From Methylobacter sp. (GTDB taxonomy: Bacteria > Pseudomonadota > Gammaproteobacteria > Methylococcales > Methylomonadaceae), in contig JAUXXQ010000038.1 of the NCBI GenBank assembly GCA_030684815.1, forward strand, positions 1 through 64,000: DNA of 64,000 nucleotides, written 5' to 3'. Positions 53,490 to 62,947 of the stretch are shown here, in pieces (the first letter of the stretch is position 1; each line of letters begins with the position of its first letter). A program made the position numbers and the translations under genes. The notes beneath the pieces were generated by a model, which worked only from the letters and a program-made list of their open reading frames with translations, did not search any database and was not told the origin of the DNA.

Positions 53490-54524
53490 ATGGCTAAAAT
53501 TACGCACAACATTATGCTATCTGAATTAAAGAACATTTCCGAGGTAAATGAACAATCTCTTGTTGTATATGCCAGATTATGGCAATTGGAGAATTGGCTG
53601 AGAGAAATGTTATATGTTGAGCTAAAATCCAAGAAGGGAAGAAATTGGATAAAAGTTGATGATACAAAAAAAACATATGACGCTGATAAAAAACTTCATC
53701 ATATGCCGACACCTGATTGTAGCCCAGTAAGCTTCCTAACTTTTTCAGAATTAACGAGTCTAATAAAAAAAAATTGGGCTTTGTTTTCAATATATTTGCC
53801 CCCTTTAAACCAATGGGAAGCAAAATTAGAAGAAATAGTACAGATAAGAAATAGAATTGCTCATTATAGAAAAGGGCACTCTGATGATCTTGACAGGTTG
53901 TTGCAGCTAATGAGAGATATTGACGGGGGATTGTGGGAATTTTGCACAAGTTACAATGACTTAATTACAATCCTTCCTCAAGATAAAGACCCAGTCACAA
54001 AGAAATACCTTGAACTAGATCCTTTTGCCTATAAGCAAATCAGTGAAAATGAGTGGGCGATGTGTGGCAGTGCTCCACGAGATATGCGTTATATCGTAAG
54101 CGTAAATACCATTAAGCGTAAATGGGCGGAGCAATCTGAAATAGTTGATGGGACACCCGGATACTTATACGACATAAGAATCGTGATACGTAATGGACGG
54201 CAGTATAATTACAAGAAATTTCTAGACCAAACAAAAACAATCCATTCGAATTTCGTGCATATATGTTTAGATACTTTCTCTAATTCGATAAGAGTTACAT
54301 TACCCGCAATTCTAGGAAGTGACAAAGTAATTAAAATAATAGATGAACTTATAAGTACAACAGAATACACGATGGAAATTAGTCGCCAAATAAATGCGGA
54401 TGACCTATCTGTGCAAAACCTATCAGAGAAATGGCCAGAATATGTTTTAGGCCCCAACAATCCGTTAACATTCCTAGGATCTGACATGCCCTGCTCATTC
54501 TTTAATGTTATAAAAAATGACTAA
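53490..54524 (+). CDS. HEPN-domain protein, possible Abi/defence effector
   Basis: 344 residues, markedly AT-rich compared with the neighbours, suggesting transfer. The N-terminal part is helical and contains R120-x4-H125 within VQIRNRIAHYRKG, the RX4-6H signature of HEPN ribonucleases (Swt1-like group). A C-terminal alpha/beta region follows (INADDLSVQNLSEKWPEYVL). HEPN proteins often cleave RNA in toxin or abortive-infection systems. No obvious antitoxin partner lies beside it. The start codon is inside the edge of a repeat, so the true start could be the next Met at residue 9. Confidence 0.65.
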   Translation: MAKITHNIMLSELKNISEVNEQSLVVYARLWQLENWLREMLYVELKSKKGRNWIKVDDTKKTYDADKKLHHMPTPDCSPVSFLTFSELTSLIKKNWALFSIYLPPLNQWEAKLEEIVQIRNRIAHYRKGHSDDLDRLLQLMRDIDGGLWEFCTSYNDLITILPQDKDPVTKKYLELDPFAYKQISENEWAMCGSAPRDMRYIVSVNTIKRKWAEQSEIVDGTPGYLYDIRIVIRNGRQYNYKKFLDQTKTIHSNFVHICLDTFSNSIRVTLPAILGSDKVIKIIDELISTTEYTMEISRQINADDLSVQNLSEKWPEYVLGPNNPLTFLGSDMPCSFFNVIKND

Positions 54525-54540
54525 CAAAAGAGCTACAAAA

Positions 54541-54761
54541 ATGAAAACAACGCTTTACCCAACCGAAGAGTTATACAAGAAACCATGCAATTTACTGACA
54601 TTAAAACAAAAACTAAAGTTATTGTATTGGCGTAGCAAGAGTTAATTAATAAAAATAAAGTTGCAGAGCTAAAATTTTATAAAGGTAAGGTAAATCTCAA
54701 CATTAACCTTGAGTCGCTTAGAAAGCGCAATACCCATCCTGATGATAGCTCTTTATTTTAA
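54541..54761 (+). pseudogene. VapB-type antitoxin remnant
   Basis: Reading frames together give MKTTLYPTEELYKK, then after a frameshift MQFTDIKTKTKVIVLA, an in-frame [23 protein letters not shown] and [12 protein letters not shown]. This resembles the DUF2191-type VapB antitoxin (MRTT...; ...EL..FKGK.NLDIDLD.LR...). No vapC follows; trpE begins instead. Assigned by motif reading, not alignment. Confidence 0.55.
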
Positions 54762-54801
54762 AGCGGCCTCACTTGCCGAACTCTATACAGCTGAAAACAA
54801 A

Positions 54802-56289
54802 ATGACCCCAGAACAATTCAATCACCTAGCCCGGCAGGGCTACAATCGCATCCCGGTTTGCCGCAAAGTGCTGGCCGATTTGGATACGCCTTTGAGCGCT
54901 TATCTAAAACTGGCCGACGGCGCTTATTCCTATTTATTTGAATCGGTGCATGGCGGCGAGCAATGGGGGCGCTATTCGATCATCGGCCTGCCCTGCCTGA
55001 CCATTGTTAAAATTACCGGCAATCAAATTCGCGTGGAACAAAACGGCGAGCTGCTGGAATCGGTCACGCACGACAATCCGCTGGTCTGGATTGAGCAATT
55101 TAAGGCGCGTTATAACGTCCCCGATATTGACACCCTGCCCCGCTTTAACGGCGGTCTGGTCGGCTATTTTGGTTATGAAACCATCGGCTATATCGAGCCA
55201 AAGTTGCGCAGCACAGGAAAGCCAGACCCGCTGGAAACCCCGGATATTCTACTGATGGTGTCGGAAGAAATGCTGGTGTTTGATAACCTGTCCGGCAAAA
55301 TGCTGCTGTTGACTCACGCCAATCCTGAAGAAGACGATGCCTATAACCGTGCGGTTGCGCGGATTGATGATTTGGCGGTCAAGCTGCGCGAGGTGCAGGC
55401 CAAGCCGACCAAAAACCACAGCCACAATAAAGTCGAAGAAGCCGATTTCATCTCGGGTTTTACCCAGCAGGGTTTTGAAGAGGCTGTATTGAAAGCCAAG
55501 GAATACATCACCGACGGCGACATCATGCAGGTGGTGTTATCGCAGCGCATGTCCATTCCCTACACCGCTTCGCCGCTGAATTTATACCGGGCCTTGCGCT
55601 GTTTGAATCCTTCGCCGTACATGTTTTATCTGAATCTGGACGATTTCCATATCGTCGGCTCGTCGCCGGAAATTTTGGTCCGGCTGGAAGACAATCTGGT
55701 CACGGTGCGCCCGATTGCCGGCACCCGTCGGCGCGGCGAAACGCCGGAACAGGATATTGAACTGGAACAAGAGCTGCTGGCCGATCCCAAAGAGCTGGCC
55801 GAGCATTTGATGCTGATTGATTTGGGCCGCAACGATGTGGGCCGGGTCGCGCAAATCGGCAGCGTGCAGTTGACCGACAAAATGATTGTCGAACGCTATT
55901 CGCACGTCATGCACATTGTGTCCAATGTCACAGGACAATTGCAGCAAGGCGACAACGCTTTTGACGTGCTGGCCGCAACGTTCCCAGCCGGAACCGTCAG
56001 CGGTGCGCCAAAAATTCGCGCCATGGAAATTATCGACGAGCTGGAACCGGTCAAGCGCGGCGTTTATGCCGGTGCGGTCGGCTATATAGCTTGGTCGGGC
56101 AATTTGGATACCGCCATCGCGATCAGAACTGCAGTCATTAAAAACAACATGTTACATATACAAGCCGGTGCCGGTATCGTTTACGATTCGGTGCCCAGAA
56201 ACGAATGGGATGAAACGATGAATAAAGGCCGCGCCATTTTCCGCGCTGTGACTATGGCCGAAGCAGGTTTGGAAGGGGAGCAATCATGA
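54802..56289 (+). CDS. trpE: anthranilate synthase component I
   Basis: Chorismate plus ammonia (from TrpG) to anthranilate in tryptophan synthesis. 495 residues from the ATG at 54802; an in-frame start at 54709 lies in the pseudogene region. Motifs: [16 protein letters not shown] (feedback site region), [75 protein letters not shown]. Overlaps trpG by 4 bp. Confidence 0.95.
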   Translation: MTPEQFNHLARQGYNRIPVCRKVLADLDTPLSAYLKLADGAYSYLFESVHGGEQWGRYSIIGLPCLTIVKITGNQIRVEQNGELLESVTHDNPLVWIEQFKARYNVPDIDTLPRFNGGLVGYFGYETIGYIEPKLRSTGKPDPLETPDILLMVSEEMLVFDNLSGKMLLLTHANPEEDDAYNRAVARIDDLAVKLREVQAKPTKNHSHNKVEEADFISGFTQQGFEEAVLKAKEYITDGDIMQVVLSQRMSIPYTASPLNLYRALRCLNPSPYMFYLNLDDFHIVGSSPEILVRLEDNLVTVRPIAGTRRRGETPEQDIELEQELLADPKELAEHLMLIDLGRNDVGRVAQIGSVQLTDKMIVERYSHVMHIVSNVTGQLQQGDNAFDVLAATFPAGTVSGAPKIRAMEIIDELEPVKRGVYAGAVGYIAWSGNLDTAIAIRTAVIKNNMLHIQAGAGIVYDSVPRNEWDETMNKGRAIFRAVTMAEAGLEGEQS

Positions 56290-56876
56290 GTGCCGTCAAA
56301 GTCGTCATGGTCGATAACTATGATTCGTTCACCTATAACCTGGTGCAATATTTTGGCGAATTGGGCGCCGACGTGACCGTGGTGCGTAACGATCAAGTCA
56401 GCGTCGCCGACATCGAAAAACTCGCGCCCGATAAATTGGTAATTTCACCCGGCCCTTGCACGCCCAAAGAAGCCGGTATTTCGGTTGAAGCCATTTTAAA
56501 GTTTGCCGGGAAATTGCCTATTTTGGGTGTTTGCCTCGGCCATCAAAGCATCGGTTATGCGTTTGGCGGCAATATTATTCATGCCAAAAGCATCATGCAC
56601 GGTAAAACTTCGCCGGTTTATCATCATAATCAAGGCGTGTTCAAAGGCCTGAACAACCCGTTTATCGCCACCCGTTATCATTCGCTGGTCATCGAACAAG
56701 CGACCATTCCCGATTGTCTGGAAATAACCGCCTGGACACAGGACGAAGCAGGCAAATTGGATGAAATCATGGGTGTAAGGCACAAACAGCTGGATATTGA
56801 AGGCGTACAATTTCATCCCGAGTCGATATTGACTGAGCATGGACATGATATGTTGAGGAATTTTTTGGAGCGGTAA
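56286..56876 (+). CDS. trpG: anthranilate synthase component II / glutamine amidotransferase
   Basis: 196-residue class I amidotransferase that supplies ammonia to TrpE and may also serve PabB. Motifs: [31 protein letters not shown], the catalytic nucleophile in [15 protein letters not shown], and [10 protein letters not shown]. trpD and trpC, which often follow, are absent; an ATPase/nuclease pair begins 90 bp later. Confidence 0.95.
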   Translation: MSAVKVVMVDNYDSFTYNLVQYFGELGADVTVVRNDQVSVADIEKLAPDKLVISPGPCTPKEAGISVEAILKFAGKLPILGVCLGHQSIGYAFGGNIIHAKSIMHGKTSPVYHHNQGVFKGLNNPFIATRYHSLVIEQATIPDCLEITAWTQDEAGKLDEIMGVRHKQLDIEGVQFHPESILTEHGHDMLRNFLER

Positions 56877-56966
56877 GGTTTACTATTTTACGTTCTAGTG
56901 TCGGAACGATAATTGGTCAAGGCAGTATTTACCGCTGAGGAACAGACGAGTATGTAAGGGGATGAA

Positions 56967-58370
56967 ATGAGTACTAAAACGGTACGTCAATTAGCTGAAG
57001 TAGTAAAAATGCCTCTGGAACGATTATTAGAGGAGCTGAAAAAAGCCGGATTATCTGCGTGCGCCCCTGATGATGTCATTAATGAAGACGAAAAAATGCA
57101 ACTGCTTGCGCATTTGCGTAAACGCCATGGTAAAGATGAAGGCGCTGCCGAAGGTTCACTGAAACGGGTGACTTTAAAGCGCAGAACTGTGAGCGATCTT
57201 AAGCAGGCGAGCGTACCAGACAGCGCTACCAAAACGATCAGTGTTGAAGTTCGTAAACAGAAAACCTATATCAAACGTAGTGACGTTGTCGATGATACTG
57301 AGCCACAAAAGGAACAGGAGCCGGTGAAGATCGCTCAGATGACTCTTAATAACTTGACTGTGTTTTCGACGGCTGATCTTAAATTTGGAAGTAATCTGAA
57401 TGTGATCGTTGGCGAAAACGGTTCAGGTAAAACACATCTGCTTAAGATGATTTATTCGGTATTAGCCGTAAGCGTGGAAGAAGGGCGCAACCCAAAAGCG
57501 ACTTTGCCGACTAAATCGGTTTTGCAAACACGACTTGCTGATAAGCTGGTTAATGTTTACCGGCCTGAGTCTTTAGGTCGTCTAGTGAGACGGAAACAAG
57601 GACGTGAGCGGTGCGATATTAGCTTAGTGTTTGAACAAAGTAATTGGAATATAGCGTTCAGCTTTGCCAGCAACAGCAAATCTGAGGTTAGTATCGAAAA
57701 ATTGCCGAATACTTGGGTAGATGTTTCGCCCGTGTATTTACCAACACGAGAATTGCTAACCATATATCCTAACTTCATTTCTGTTTACGAAGGACACTAT
57801 CTTGAGTTTGAAGAAACATGGCGAGATACCTGCGTTTTGCTCGGAGCACCAATACAAAAAGGGGTAAAAGAAAAACGGATTCGAGAACTTCTTGAACCTT
57901 TAGAAAAAGCAATGGGCGGAACTATAGTTGCTCAAAATGGACGCTTTCATTTAAGAACTGATAGTGGACGCATGGATATGCCATTGGTAGCAGAGGGGCT
58001 ACGCAAGCTAGGAATGCTTGCGTGCTTAATTGCAACGGGAGCACTTCTCGACAAAGGTTACCTGTTCTGGGATGAACCTGAAGCCAATCTCAACCCTGTA
58101 CTCATAAAACAAATAGCAAAAAGTATTTTGGACTTGTGCGATTCCGGTATCCAAGTTTTTATTGCTACGCACAGTCTTTTCTTGTTGCGGGAACTTGAAA
58201 TATTGTTATCTGATCCAATTCGTAAAAAAGTTAAAGCAAGATTCTTTGGGCTTCATCAAGCCGATGAGGGTGTTAGAATCGATCAAGGTTCCACTGTAGA
58301 CGACATAGGCGATATAGCTGCACTCGACGAAGAGCTGGCACAATCTGACCGCTTTTTGGCGGTCGATTGA
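56967..58370 (+). CDS. AAA ATPase with N-terminal IF-2 (InfB) domain
   Basis: 467 residues with a striking chimera. Residues 1-110 match the N-terminus of translation initiation factor IF-2: IF2_N ([35 protein letters not shown]) and the IF2-associated part ([30 protein letters not shown]). Residues 118-460 are an AAA_21/OLD-like ABC ATPase: Walker A GENGSGKT (149-156), signature-like [11 protein letters not shown] (339-349), Walker B FWDEPE (367-372), switch His ATHS (400-403). There is no TOPRIM domain. GGGGATGA precedes the ATG. The next gene, a putative nuclease, starts two bases after its stop, so they form a module. Confidence 0.85.
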   Translation: MSTKTVRQLAEVVKMPLERLLEELKKAGLSACAPDDVINEDEKMQLLAHLRKRHGKDEGAAEGSLKRVTLKRRTVSDLKQASVPDSATKTISVEVRKQKTYIKRSDVVDDTEPQKEQEPVKIAQMTLNNLTVFSTADLKFGSNLNVIVGENGSGKTHLLKMIYSVLAVSVEEGRNPKATLPTKSVLQTRLADKLVNVYRPESLGRLVRRKQGRERCDISLVFEQSNWNIAFSFASNSKSEVSIEKLPNTWVDVSPVYLPTRELLTIYPNFISVYEGHYLEFEETWRDTCVLLGAPIQKGVKEKRIRELLEPLEKAMGGTIVAQNGRFHLRTDSGRMDMPLVAEGLRKLGMLACLIATGALLDKGYLFWDEPEANLNPVLIKQIAKSILDLCDSGIQVFIATHSLFLLRELEILLSDPIRKKVKARFFGLHQADEGVRIDQGSTVDDIGDIAALDEELAQSDRFLAVD

Positions 58371-58371
58371 C

Positions 58372-58878
58372 ATGCAGCGTTTTAATGTGGATGGATTATT
58401 TTTTGATTTTCCTGATGATTGGCAGGCCAGTAAATACGATGACTGGTCATTTTATAAAAATCAGTTCTCACGCATGTGGAACGGTATTAAGGCGTTGGAT
58501 TTACTTGCCATTGATACAGATAAAACGGCATGGTTAATTGAAGTTAAAGATTATCGCGTCAATCCCCGCACAAAACCTTCTGATTTGGCAGAAGAAATTG
58601 CGCACAAGGTTTTTGATACCTTGGCGGCAATCATTCCGGCAAAAATTCACGCAACCGATCCTGTTGAAAAACAATTAGCCCACGCGGTATCGGCCTCACG
58701 CAAATTGAGAGTCGTCTTGCATCTTGAGCAACCGGCAAAACATTCGAAACTACGTCCGCGCGCCATTAAACCAGCGGATGTGCAGCAAAAAACACGCCAA
58801 TTGCTAAAACCTGTCGATGCTCATGCACTGGTTGTTGAGATAGGAGAAATGCGGAAACTTGCATGGCATGTCAGCTAA
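58372..58878 (+). CDS. small PD-(D/E)XK-like nuclease partner
   Basis: 168 residues, uncharacterised. The stretch KALDLLAIDTDKTAWLIEVK gives Asp43 ... Glu57-x-Lys59, the core of the PD-(D/E)XK nuclease fold. A following helix (PSDLAEEIAHKVFDTLAAII) and the strand RKLRVVLHLE fit restriction-like folds. It is predicted to be the effector of the ATPase upstream, from which it is separated by a single base. Activity is inferred from motif only. Confidence 0.7.
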   Translation: MQRFNVDGLFFDFPDDWQASKYDDWSFYKNQFSRMWNGIKALDLLAIDTDKTAWLIEVKDYRVNPRTKPSDLAEEIAHKVFDTLAAIIPAKIHATDPVEKQLAHAVSASRKLRVVLHLEQPAKHSKLRPRAIKPADVQQKTRQLLKPVDAHALVVEIGEMRKLAWHVS

Positions 58879-59010
58879 AAGTAAGCAAATTTAACTCCTT
58901 CGCATAGTGCAAAGATTTTCTACTTAGAGTAAGTGCCGAAAAACCGTTCAAACCCTGTCTTACTGCTTTTGTCGTCTGACTTATTTGACTCGCAACATAT
59001 CGTACATCCC

Positions 59011-59664
59011 TCACCCTAAAATCGTAGTCCCCCCAATAAACACCAGCATTAATGCGCTGGCACGCTCCAACGAAGTTCGCCATTGATACATGATTTGGCG
59101 GATGCGTTGGCCGAAATAGGCCATACCGACCCCAAACGCCAGCGCCGGCACAACGACTGCGCCGCCGCCAAAGCTTAATCCCAACAAGAAACCTGCAACG
59201 CCGTCGCCGGTCGCGGCCGAAGTGATCATGACCGTGGTCAGCGGCGCGCACGGTGTCACGGCCATGCCCACGCCCATAAAGAATAAGCCGCTGGGCAGCA
59301 ACGGATTATCCTGGAGCGTCGAGCGCCTGCCCTGCCCGCAGCCGTTTTTGCGCCGATAGGTGCGCCATAAAATGATCAGGCCGACCGCGATTGTAGCGCC
59401 GCCCAGAAACCACGCCACTGCCGGCGTCGCGATCATTTTTTGTATCGATGCGCCGGCCATGCCGGACAACGCGCCCAGCGTCGCGTAGCTCGACAGCCGA
59501 CCCAACGAGAACGGCAGGATAATCTTCCATGATTGCTTAAGCCCGCCTTGTTTCGCCAAAAACACCGGGCCGAGAAAAGGCAGGCAGGTGATCGTGCAAG
59601 GCCCCATGCCGAATACCAAGCCCAATACGAAGACCGTGGACAGACTGTATAGGTGTTGGCTCAT
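59011..59664 (-). CDS. CcdA/DsbD-like membrane thiol transporter (TauE/SafE annotated type)
   Basis: 217 residues from the ATG at 59664, with six or so membrane helices in two halves. Paired Cys-Pro motifs FGMGPCTITCLPFLGP and MAVTPCAPLTTVM are those of CcdA/DsbD-type reductant carriers. It probably passes reducing power across the inner membrane, for example for cluster or cytochrome assembly. Last in the minus-strand group with the double-cubane reductase; the 160-bp gap before it carries a repeat. Confidence 0.75.
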   Translation of the reverse strand: MSQHLYSLSTVFVLGLVFGMGPCTITCLPFLGPVFLAKQGGLKQSWKIILPFSLGRLSSYATLGALSGMAGASIQKMIATPAVAWFLGGATIAVGLIILWRTYRRKNGCGQGRRSTLQDNPLLPSGLFFMGVGMAVTPCAPLTTVMITSAATGDGVAGFLLGLSFGGGAVVVPALAFGVGMAYFGQRIRQIMYQWRTSLERASALMLVFIGGTTILG

Positions 59665-59713
59665 GACTAGAGGCTCCACTGGCTTCGGTCAACAATAACT
59701 TCCCCAAACTTAT

Positions 59714-59810
59714 CGTTCCCATGCTCCGCGTGGAAATGCAGTCTGAACCGCTCTGCGGTTCGGGACACCAGAGCGTCCCTGCCTGGGTTACCACGCAGAG
59801 CGTGGGAACC
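59714..59810. repeat. dispersed CGTTCCCA...TGGGAACC repeat
   Basis: CGTTCCCATGCTCCGCGTGG at the left and CCACGCAGAGCGTGGGAACC at the right form an inverted pair around a second inner pair (AACCGCTCTGCGGTT). A non-coding palindromic repeat between the activase gene and the CcdA-like gene. Confidence 0.7.
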
Positions 59811-59826
59811 ATAAACCCTACAAAAC

Positions 59827-60699
59827 TCAGCCACAACTGCATCCCTGGCAACCGTGTCCGGAAGACACAACCACCGCTTCGCCGACCTCTTCGCGCTCCT
59901 GCTTCTCAAACCGGTGCGATTCCAAGCCGATAATCGCCGCTCCGTAAGCGGTCGTGATTTGCGGCAACGGCGGAATCACCAAGCGGCGGCCCAACTCGTC
60001 CTCCAACGCGGCAACCAGACCGGTATTCAGCGCCGGGGCGCCGTCGAAATAAATCAGCTCCTCAATGCCGACCCGCTTGACCAGCCGTATTGTCCGTTTC
60101 GCAATCGAAAAATGGATACCCTGGACGATTTCCTCGCGCTCGTGGCCGTTGCCCAGCAAACCGATGATTTCCGATTCGGCGAACACCGCGCAGGTCGCGT
60201 TAACCGCAGCCGGCGTACCCTGAGCATTAAAATGAAACGGCCCCAAATCCGACACCTCGATTTCCAGGTTGCGCGCCGCCATATCCAAAAAGCGCCCGGT
60301 GCCGGCCGCACAGCGGTCGTTCATCGCGAAATTGGTCACGTTGCCGTTCTCGTCGAGGCTGATGCCTTTGGAATCCTGGCCGCCGATATTGATGATGGTC
60401 CGTATCGTACCGAACGGCTTGCCGACTTCCCTGGCGCCGACCGCGTTGGCGGTGATTTCGCTGATCGTTTCGTCGGCGTCGGGGAACAACTTCCGGCCGT
60501 AGCCGGTCGTCGTCAGATAGCAGATATGCTTGCGCTCCAAGCCGATTTCACCAAGTAGGTTCAAAAATGCGGTCTGCGCATTCTTATACACCAGCGCGCC
60601 GGTGGCCGCGGTTTTGTTGCCGATGACCTGCCTGTCTTCGTCGATGACGACGATTTTGACGGCCGTGGAACCGATGTCGATACCTGCAAAATAGTCCAT
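59827..60699 (-). CDS. ATP-dependent activase of the double-cubane reductase (BadF/BcrA/HgdC family)
   Basis: 290 residues, ASKHA ATPase fold: FAGIDIGSTAVKIVVID (phosphate loop), TTGYGR, INIGGQDSKGI, FAMNDRCAAGTGRFLD and NATCAVFAESEIIG, the two cysteines that hold the bridging [4Fe-4S] cluster in activases. It uses ATP to push low-potential electrons into the reductase upstream. The C-terminus has an extra GCQGCSCG. The start overlaps the reductase stop by one base. Confidence 0.92.
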   Translation of the reverse strand: MDYFAGIDIGSTAVKIVVIDEDRQVIGNKTAATGALVYKNAQTAFLNLLGEIGLERKHICYLTTTGYGRKLFPDADETISEITANAVGAREVGKPFGTIRTIINIGGQDSKGISLDENGNVTNFAMNDRCAAGTGRFLDMAARNLEIEVSDLGPFHFNAQGTPAAVNATCAVFAESEIIGLLGNGHEREEIVQGIHFSIAKRTIRLVKRVGIEELIYFDGAPALNTGLVAALEDELGRRLVIPPLPQITTAYGAAIIGLESHRFEKQEREEVGEAVVVSSGHGCQGCSCG

Positions 60700-61982
60700 T
60701 ATTTGAGCCTCCCGCGCGCTTTCAAAGACTCCATGAACGCTTCAATCCGGGTCAGCAATTGCCCGGAGTGGCTCGGGCTGTAATCGGTTTCAATATACAA
60801 CATAGGGATTCCTTCTTTTTCCATGGCTTTGGCGACGCTGCGCTGTTCCATCTCGTACACGGAACAACCGGCGAACGCTTGGTAAACAATGCCGTCGGCA
60901 TTGAACGAGCGGTACAATTCAATCAAACGGCGGATGCGGTCGTCGTTCATCGTAAAGATCGGACAGGTGCAAGACTTCAGATAACGGTCGGCGACCGCAT
61001 CGACCATGTCGTACATGAACCATTCGTCGACCGAGACCATATCGTTCAACAACCGGTTCGACGAACAGGTTTCGTCGGCGACAATAACGCCGTCGGCCTG
61101 CTCGATCATCAGCGGCAGCTTCAAGTTCGGGAATACCGGCGGCGAGCCAGTGAACACGATCCTCGGTGAGCGCCGACCGGCCGCGTTATGGCCTGCGGCA
61201 ACACGCGCCTCGATTTCCTCGCACAAGGCTTCGGTCGCGGCAGTCCAGCGCTCCAGGTCGTCGAAGAAATAGGCGTTGGTGACCATGAAAATATCCTTGC
61301 CCAGGATCGGCGCCGGCGTCTGTTTACGCAGATTATTCAAGCGATGATAGGCCTGTTGCGCTATCCCCACTTTCTTGATCGTCTGCTTCAAACCTTTACG
61401 ACTGACTTTTTGGCCGGTTAATTTCCCGACTTCCTGGGTAAATTTCCGCACCGAGCGCCGCCAATATTCGCGCCCTTCCTCGCTTTCCTTGACCGGCGGC
61501 AGTTCCATGTCATAGACGTTGTAGCCCATCTCCCGCATCATGCCGGCGACTTTTTTCTTTTGGTCGCAGGTGGTCGGGTTGACGATGACCTTGATGCCGT
61601 CGCTGTACGGATTGGTTTCGCTTTTCAACATACCCAGCGACGCTTTGACCAGCGAGCACGACTTGGCCGGCATAAACTCGCCGCCAATTTCTTCATCGGT
61701 GTAAAAACCGTTGCACATCCTGACCGGCACGCCGTCGGCCGCATGGATGATTTCATCGGGGATTTGCACGCACATGGTGCCGATCATTTCCTTGCCCGGA
61801 TGCGGCTTGATGCCGTTGCAGTACACGTCGCGGAACAAATCGTAAAAATACCGCATGTTCTCCGGGTTGCCGGCGAAAGCTTTCTCGACCGTATCCAGCA
61901 CCTCGCCGGCTTCCATGCCTTGATGCCGCGCATGGCGATGCTGCGGCGTTTCGATCTCGCGTTGCTGTTGTTCCAAACTCAT
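60699..61982 (-). CDS. double-cubane-cluster reductase (2-hydroxyacyl-CoA dehydratase family)
   Basis: 427 residues of the HgdB/2-hydroxyacyl-CoA dehydratase family. There are ten Cys (55, 71, 90, 109, 139, 254, 306, 338, 340, 373). Many lie in family-typical spots: MCVQIPDEIIHAADGVPVRM, PAKSCSLVKASLG, NPTTCDQKKK, ETCSSNRLL, FAGCSVYEMEQ. In the sub-family called double-cubane-cluster proteins these hold an [8Fe-9S] cluster used for ATP-driven reduction of small molecules. It stands as a single subunit, not a heterodimer, supporting this assignment. Natural substrate unknown. Confidence 0.88.
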   Translation of the reverse strand: MSLEQQQREIETPQHRHARHQGMEAGEVLDTVEKAFAGNPENMRYFYDLFRDVYCNGIKPHPGKEMIGTMCVQIPDEIIHAADGVPVRMCNGFYTDEEIGGEFMPAKSCSLVKASLGMLKSETNPYSDGIKVIVNPTTCDQKKKVAGMMREMGYNVYDMELPPVKESEEGREYWRRSVRKFTQEVGKLTGQKVSRKGLKQTIKKVGIAQQAYHRLNNLRKQTPAPILGKDIFMVTNAYFFDDLERWTAATEALCEEIEARVAAGHNAAGRRSPRIVFTGSPPVFPNLKLPLMIEQADGVIVADETCSSNRLLNDMVSVDEWFMYDMVDAVADRYLKSCTCPIFTMNDDRIRRLIELYRSFNADGIVYQAFAGCSVYEMEQRSVAKAMEKEGIPMLYIETDYSPSHSGQLLTRIEAFMESLKARGRLK

Positions 61983-62947
61983 TCCTTTTTCTCCAATCCC
62001 ATGCGTTTAACAAAACCGTCTTTGGTCGATTCGAACACCGTCCTGCCCAAAAAATCGACCCGCAACGCGCCCTGCTCGGGGCACGCGGCCACGCATTTCA
62101 GGCACAAAATGCAGTCGTCCATCAAAATGTCCTTTTTGACCACGTTGTCGGCTATCGGCTTGATCTGTAAGTCGCAAACCCGGTAGCAATTGCCGCAAAC
62201 CGTGCATTTGGAACCTTCTTTTTTCAGCTTGAACAATGCCAGCTTGGAAAAAATGTAATGAAACGCAGCCATCGGGCAGAAGAAGCAGAAAAAGCGCTTT
62301 TTCAGGAACGAGCCGATCAAGAACAAACCGGTGATGAACATGCCGAGCGCGGTCAGCACCATTTTGCCGGTGCTGGAAAAATCCACCAGCCATTGCGAAA
62401 AGTCGCCGTTGAACACCGGGATGATCATCCGGGCCGGGCAAATCTGGCAGTACGGCGTCGCCCAGTCGTGCGACAGCAACTGCCCGCCGATCGCCAGCGG
62501 CATGAAGATCAGCGCCAGCAACAGCACGTATTTGACCAGGCTTAGTTTCTTGAACTGCTCATCGCTGTAAGTGCTGTAGCGGATGCCGAGCATTTTGCGC
62601 AACGACGTGATCCAATCCTGGATCGTACCCAGCGGGCAAATGAATCCGCACCAGGCTTTATTGAGTGCGACAAACCAGAGCAGGAACAGCGCAAAACCGC
62701 CCAGCACGCCGAGCCCGGCCGGGCTGAACAGTTGCGACCAAGGTTCGGCCAACTGGTGCTGCAACGGCAGCAGATAGCAAACGCCGGCCAAGCCTTTTTT
62801 GTTATAGCCGCAGGAAAAAGTCGGCAGGCTGTTGCCCAAGTCTATCGCCAGACGGCCGCCGTAAACCAGCAGCGCAAACGTTGCCAGCTGAAACCAGAAG
62901 CGAAAACGCCGCAAATCGATGCGGTCGATGTAGGCTTTAATGTTCAT
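61979..62947 (-). CDS. NapH/NosR-like membrane polyferredoxin
   Basis: 322 residues from the ATG at 62947 (overlapping the stop of the gene before it). Four or five membrane helices. Two CxxxCP membrane motifs, WCGFICPLGTIQDW and CFFCPMAAFHYIF. Two C-terminal [4Fe-4S] sites, CTVCGNCYRVCDLQ and CILCLKCVAACPEQGALRV. It probably carries electrons from the quinone pool or periplasm to the cytoplasmic side for the reductase. Stop and start overlap with the reductase gene (ATGA). Confidence 0.9.
   Translation of the reverse strand: MNIKAYIDRIDLRRFRFWFQLATFALLVYGGRLAIDLGNSLPTFSCGYNKKGLAGVCYLLPLQHQLAEPWSQLFSPAGLGVLGGFALFLLWFVALNKAWCGFICPLGTIQDWITSLRKMLGIRYSTYSDEQFKKLSLVKYVLLLALIFMPLAIGGQLLSHDWATPYCQICPARMIIPVFNGDFSQWLVDFSSTGKMVLTALGMFITGLFLIGSFLKKRFFCFFCPMAAFHYIFSKLALFKLKKEGSKCTVCGNCYRVCDLQIKPIADNVVKKDILMDDCILCLKCVAACPEQGALRVDFLGRTVFESTKDGFVKRMGLEKKE

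Noticed and set aside
54709-54801. Extended N-terminus of trpE from an upstream start
   Set aside because: These 31 codons overlap the vapB remnant in another frame. The TrpE family starts near the Met at 54802.
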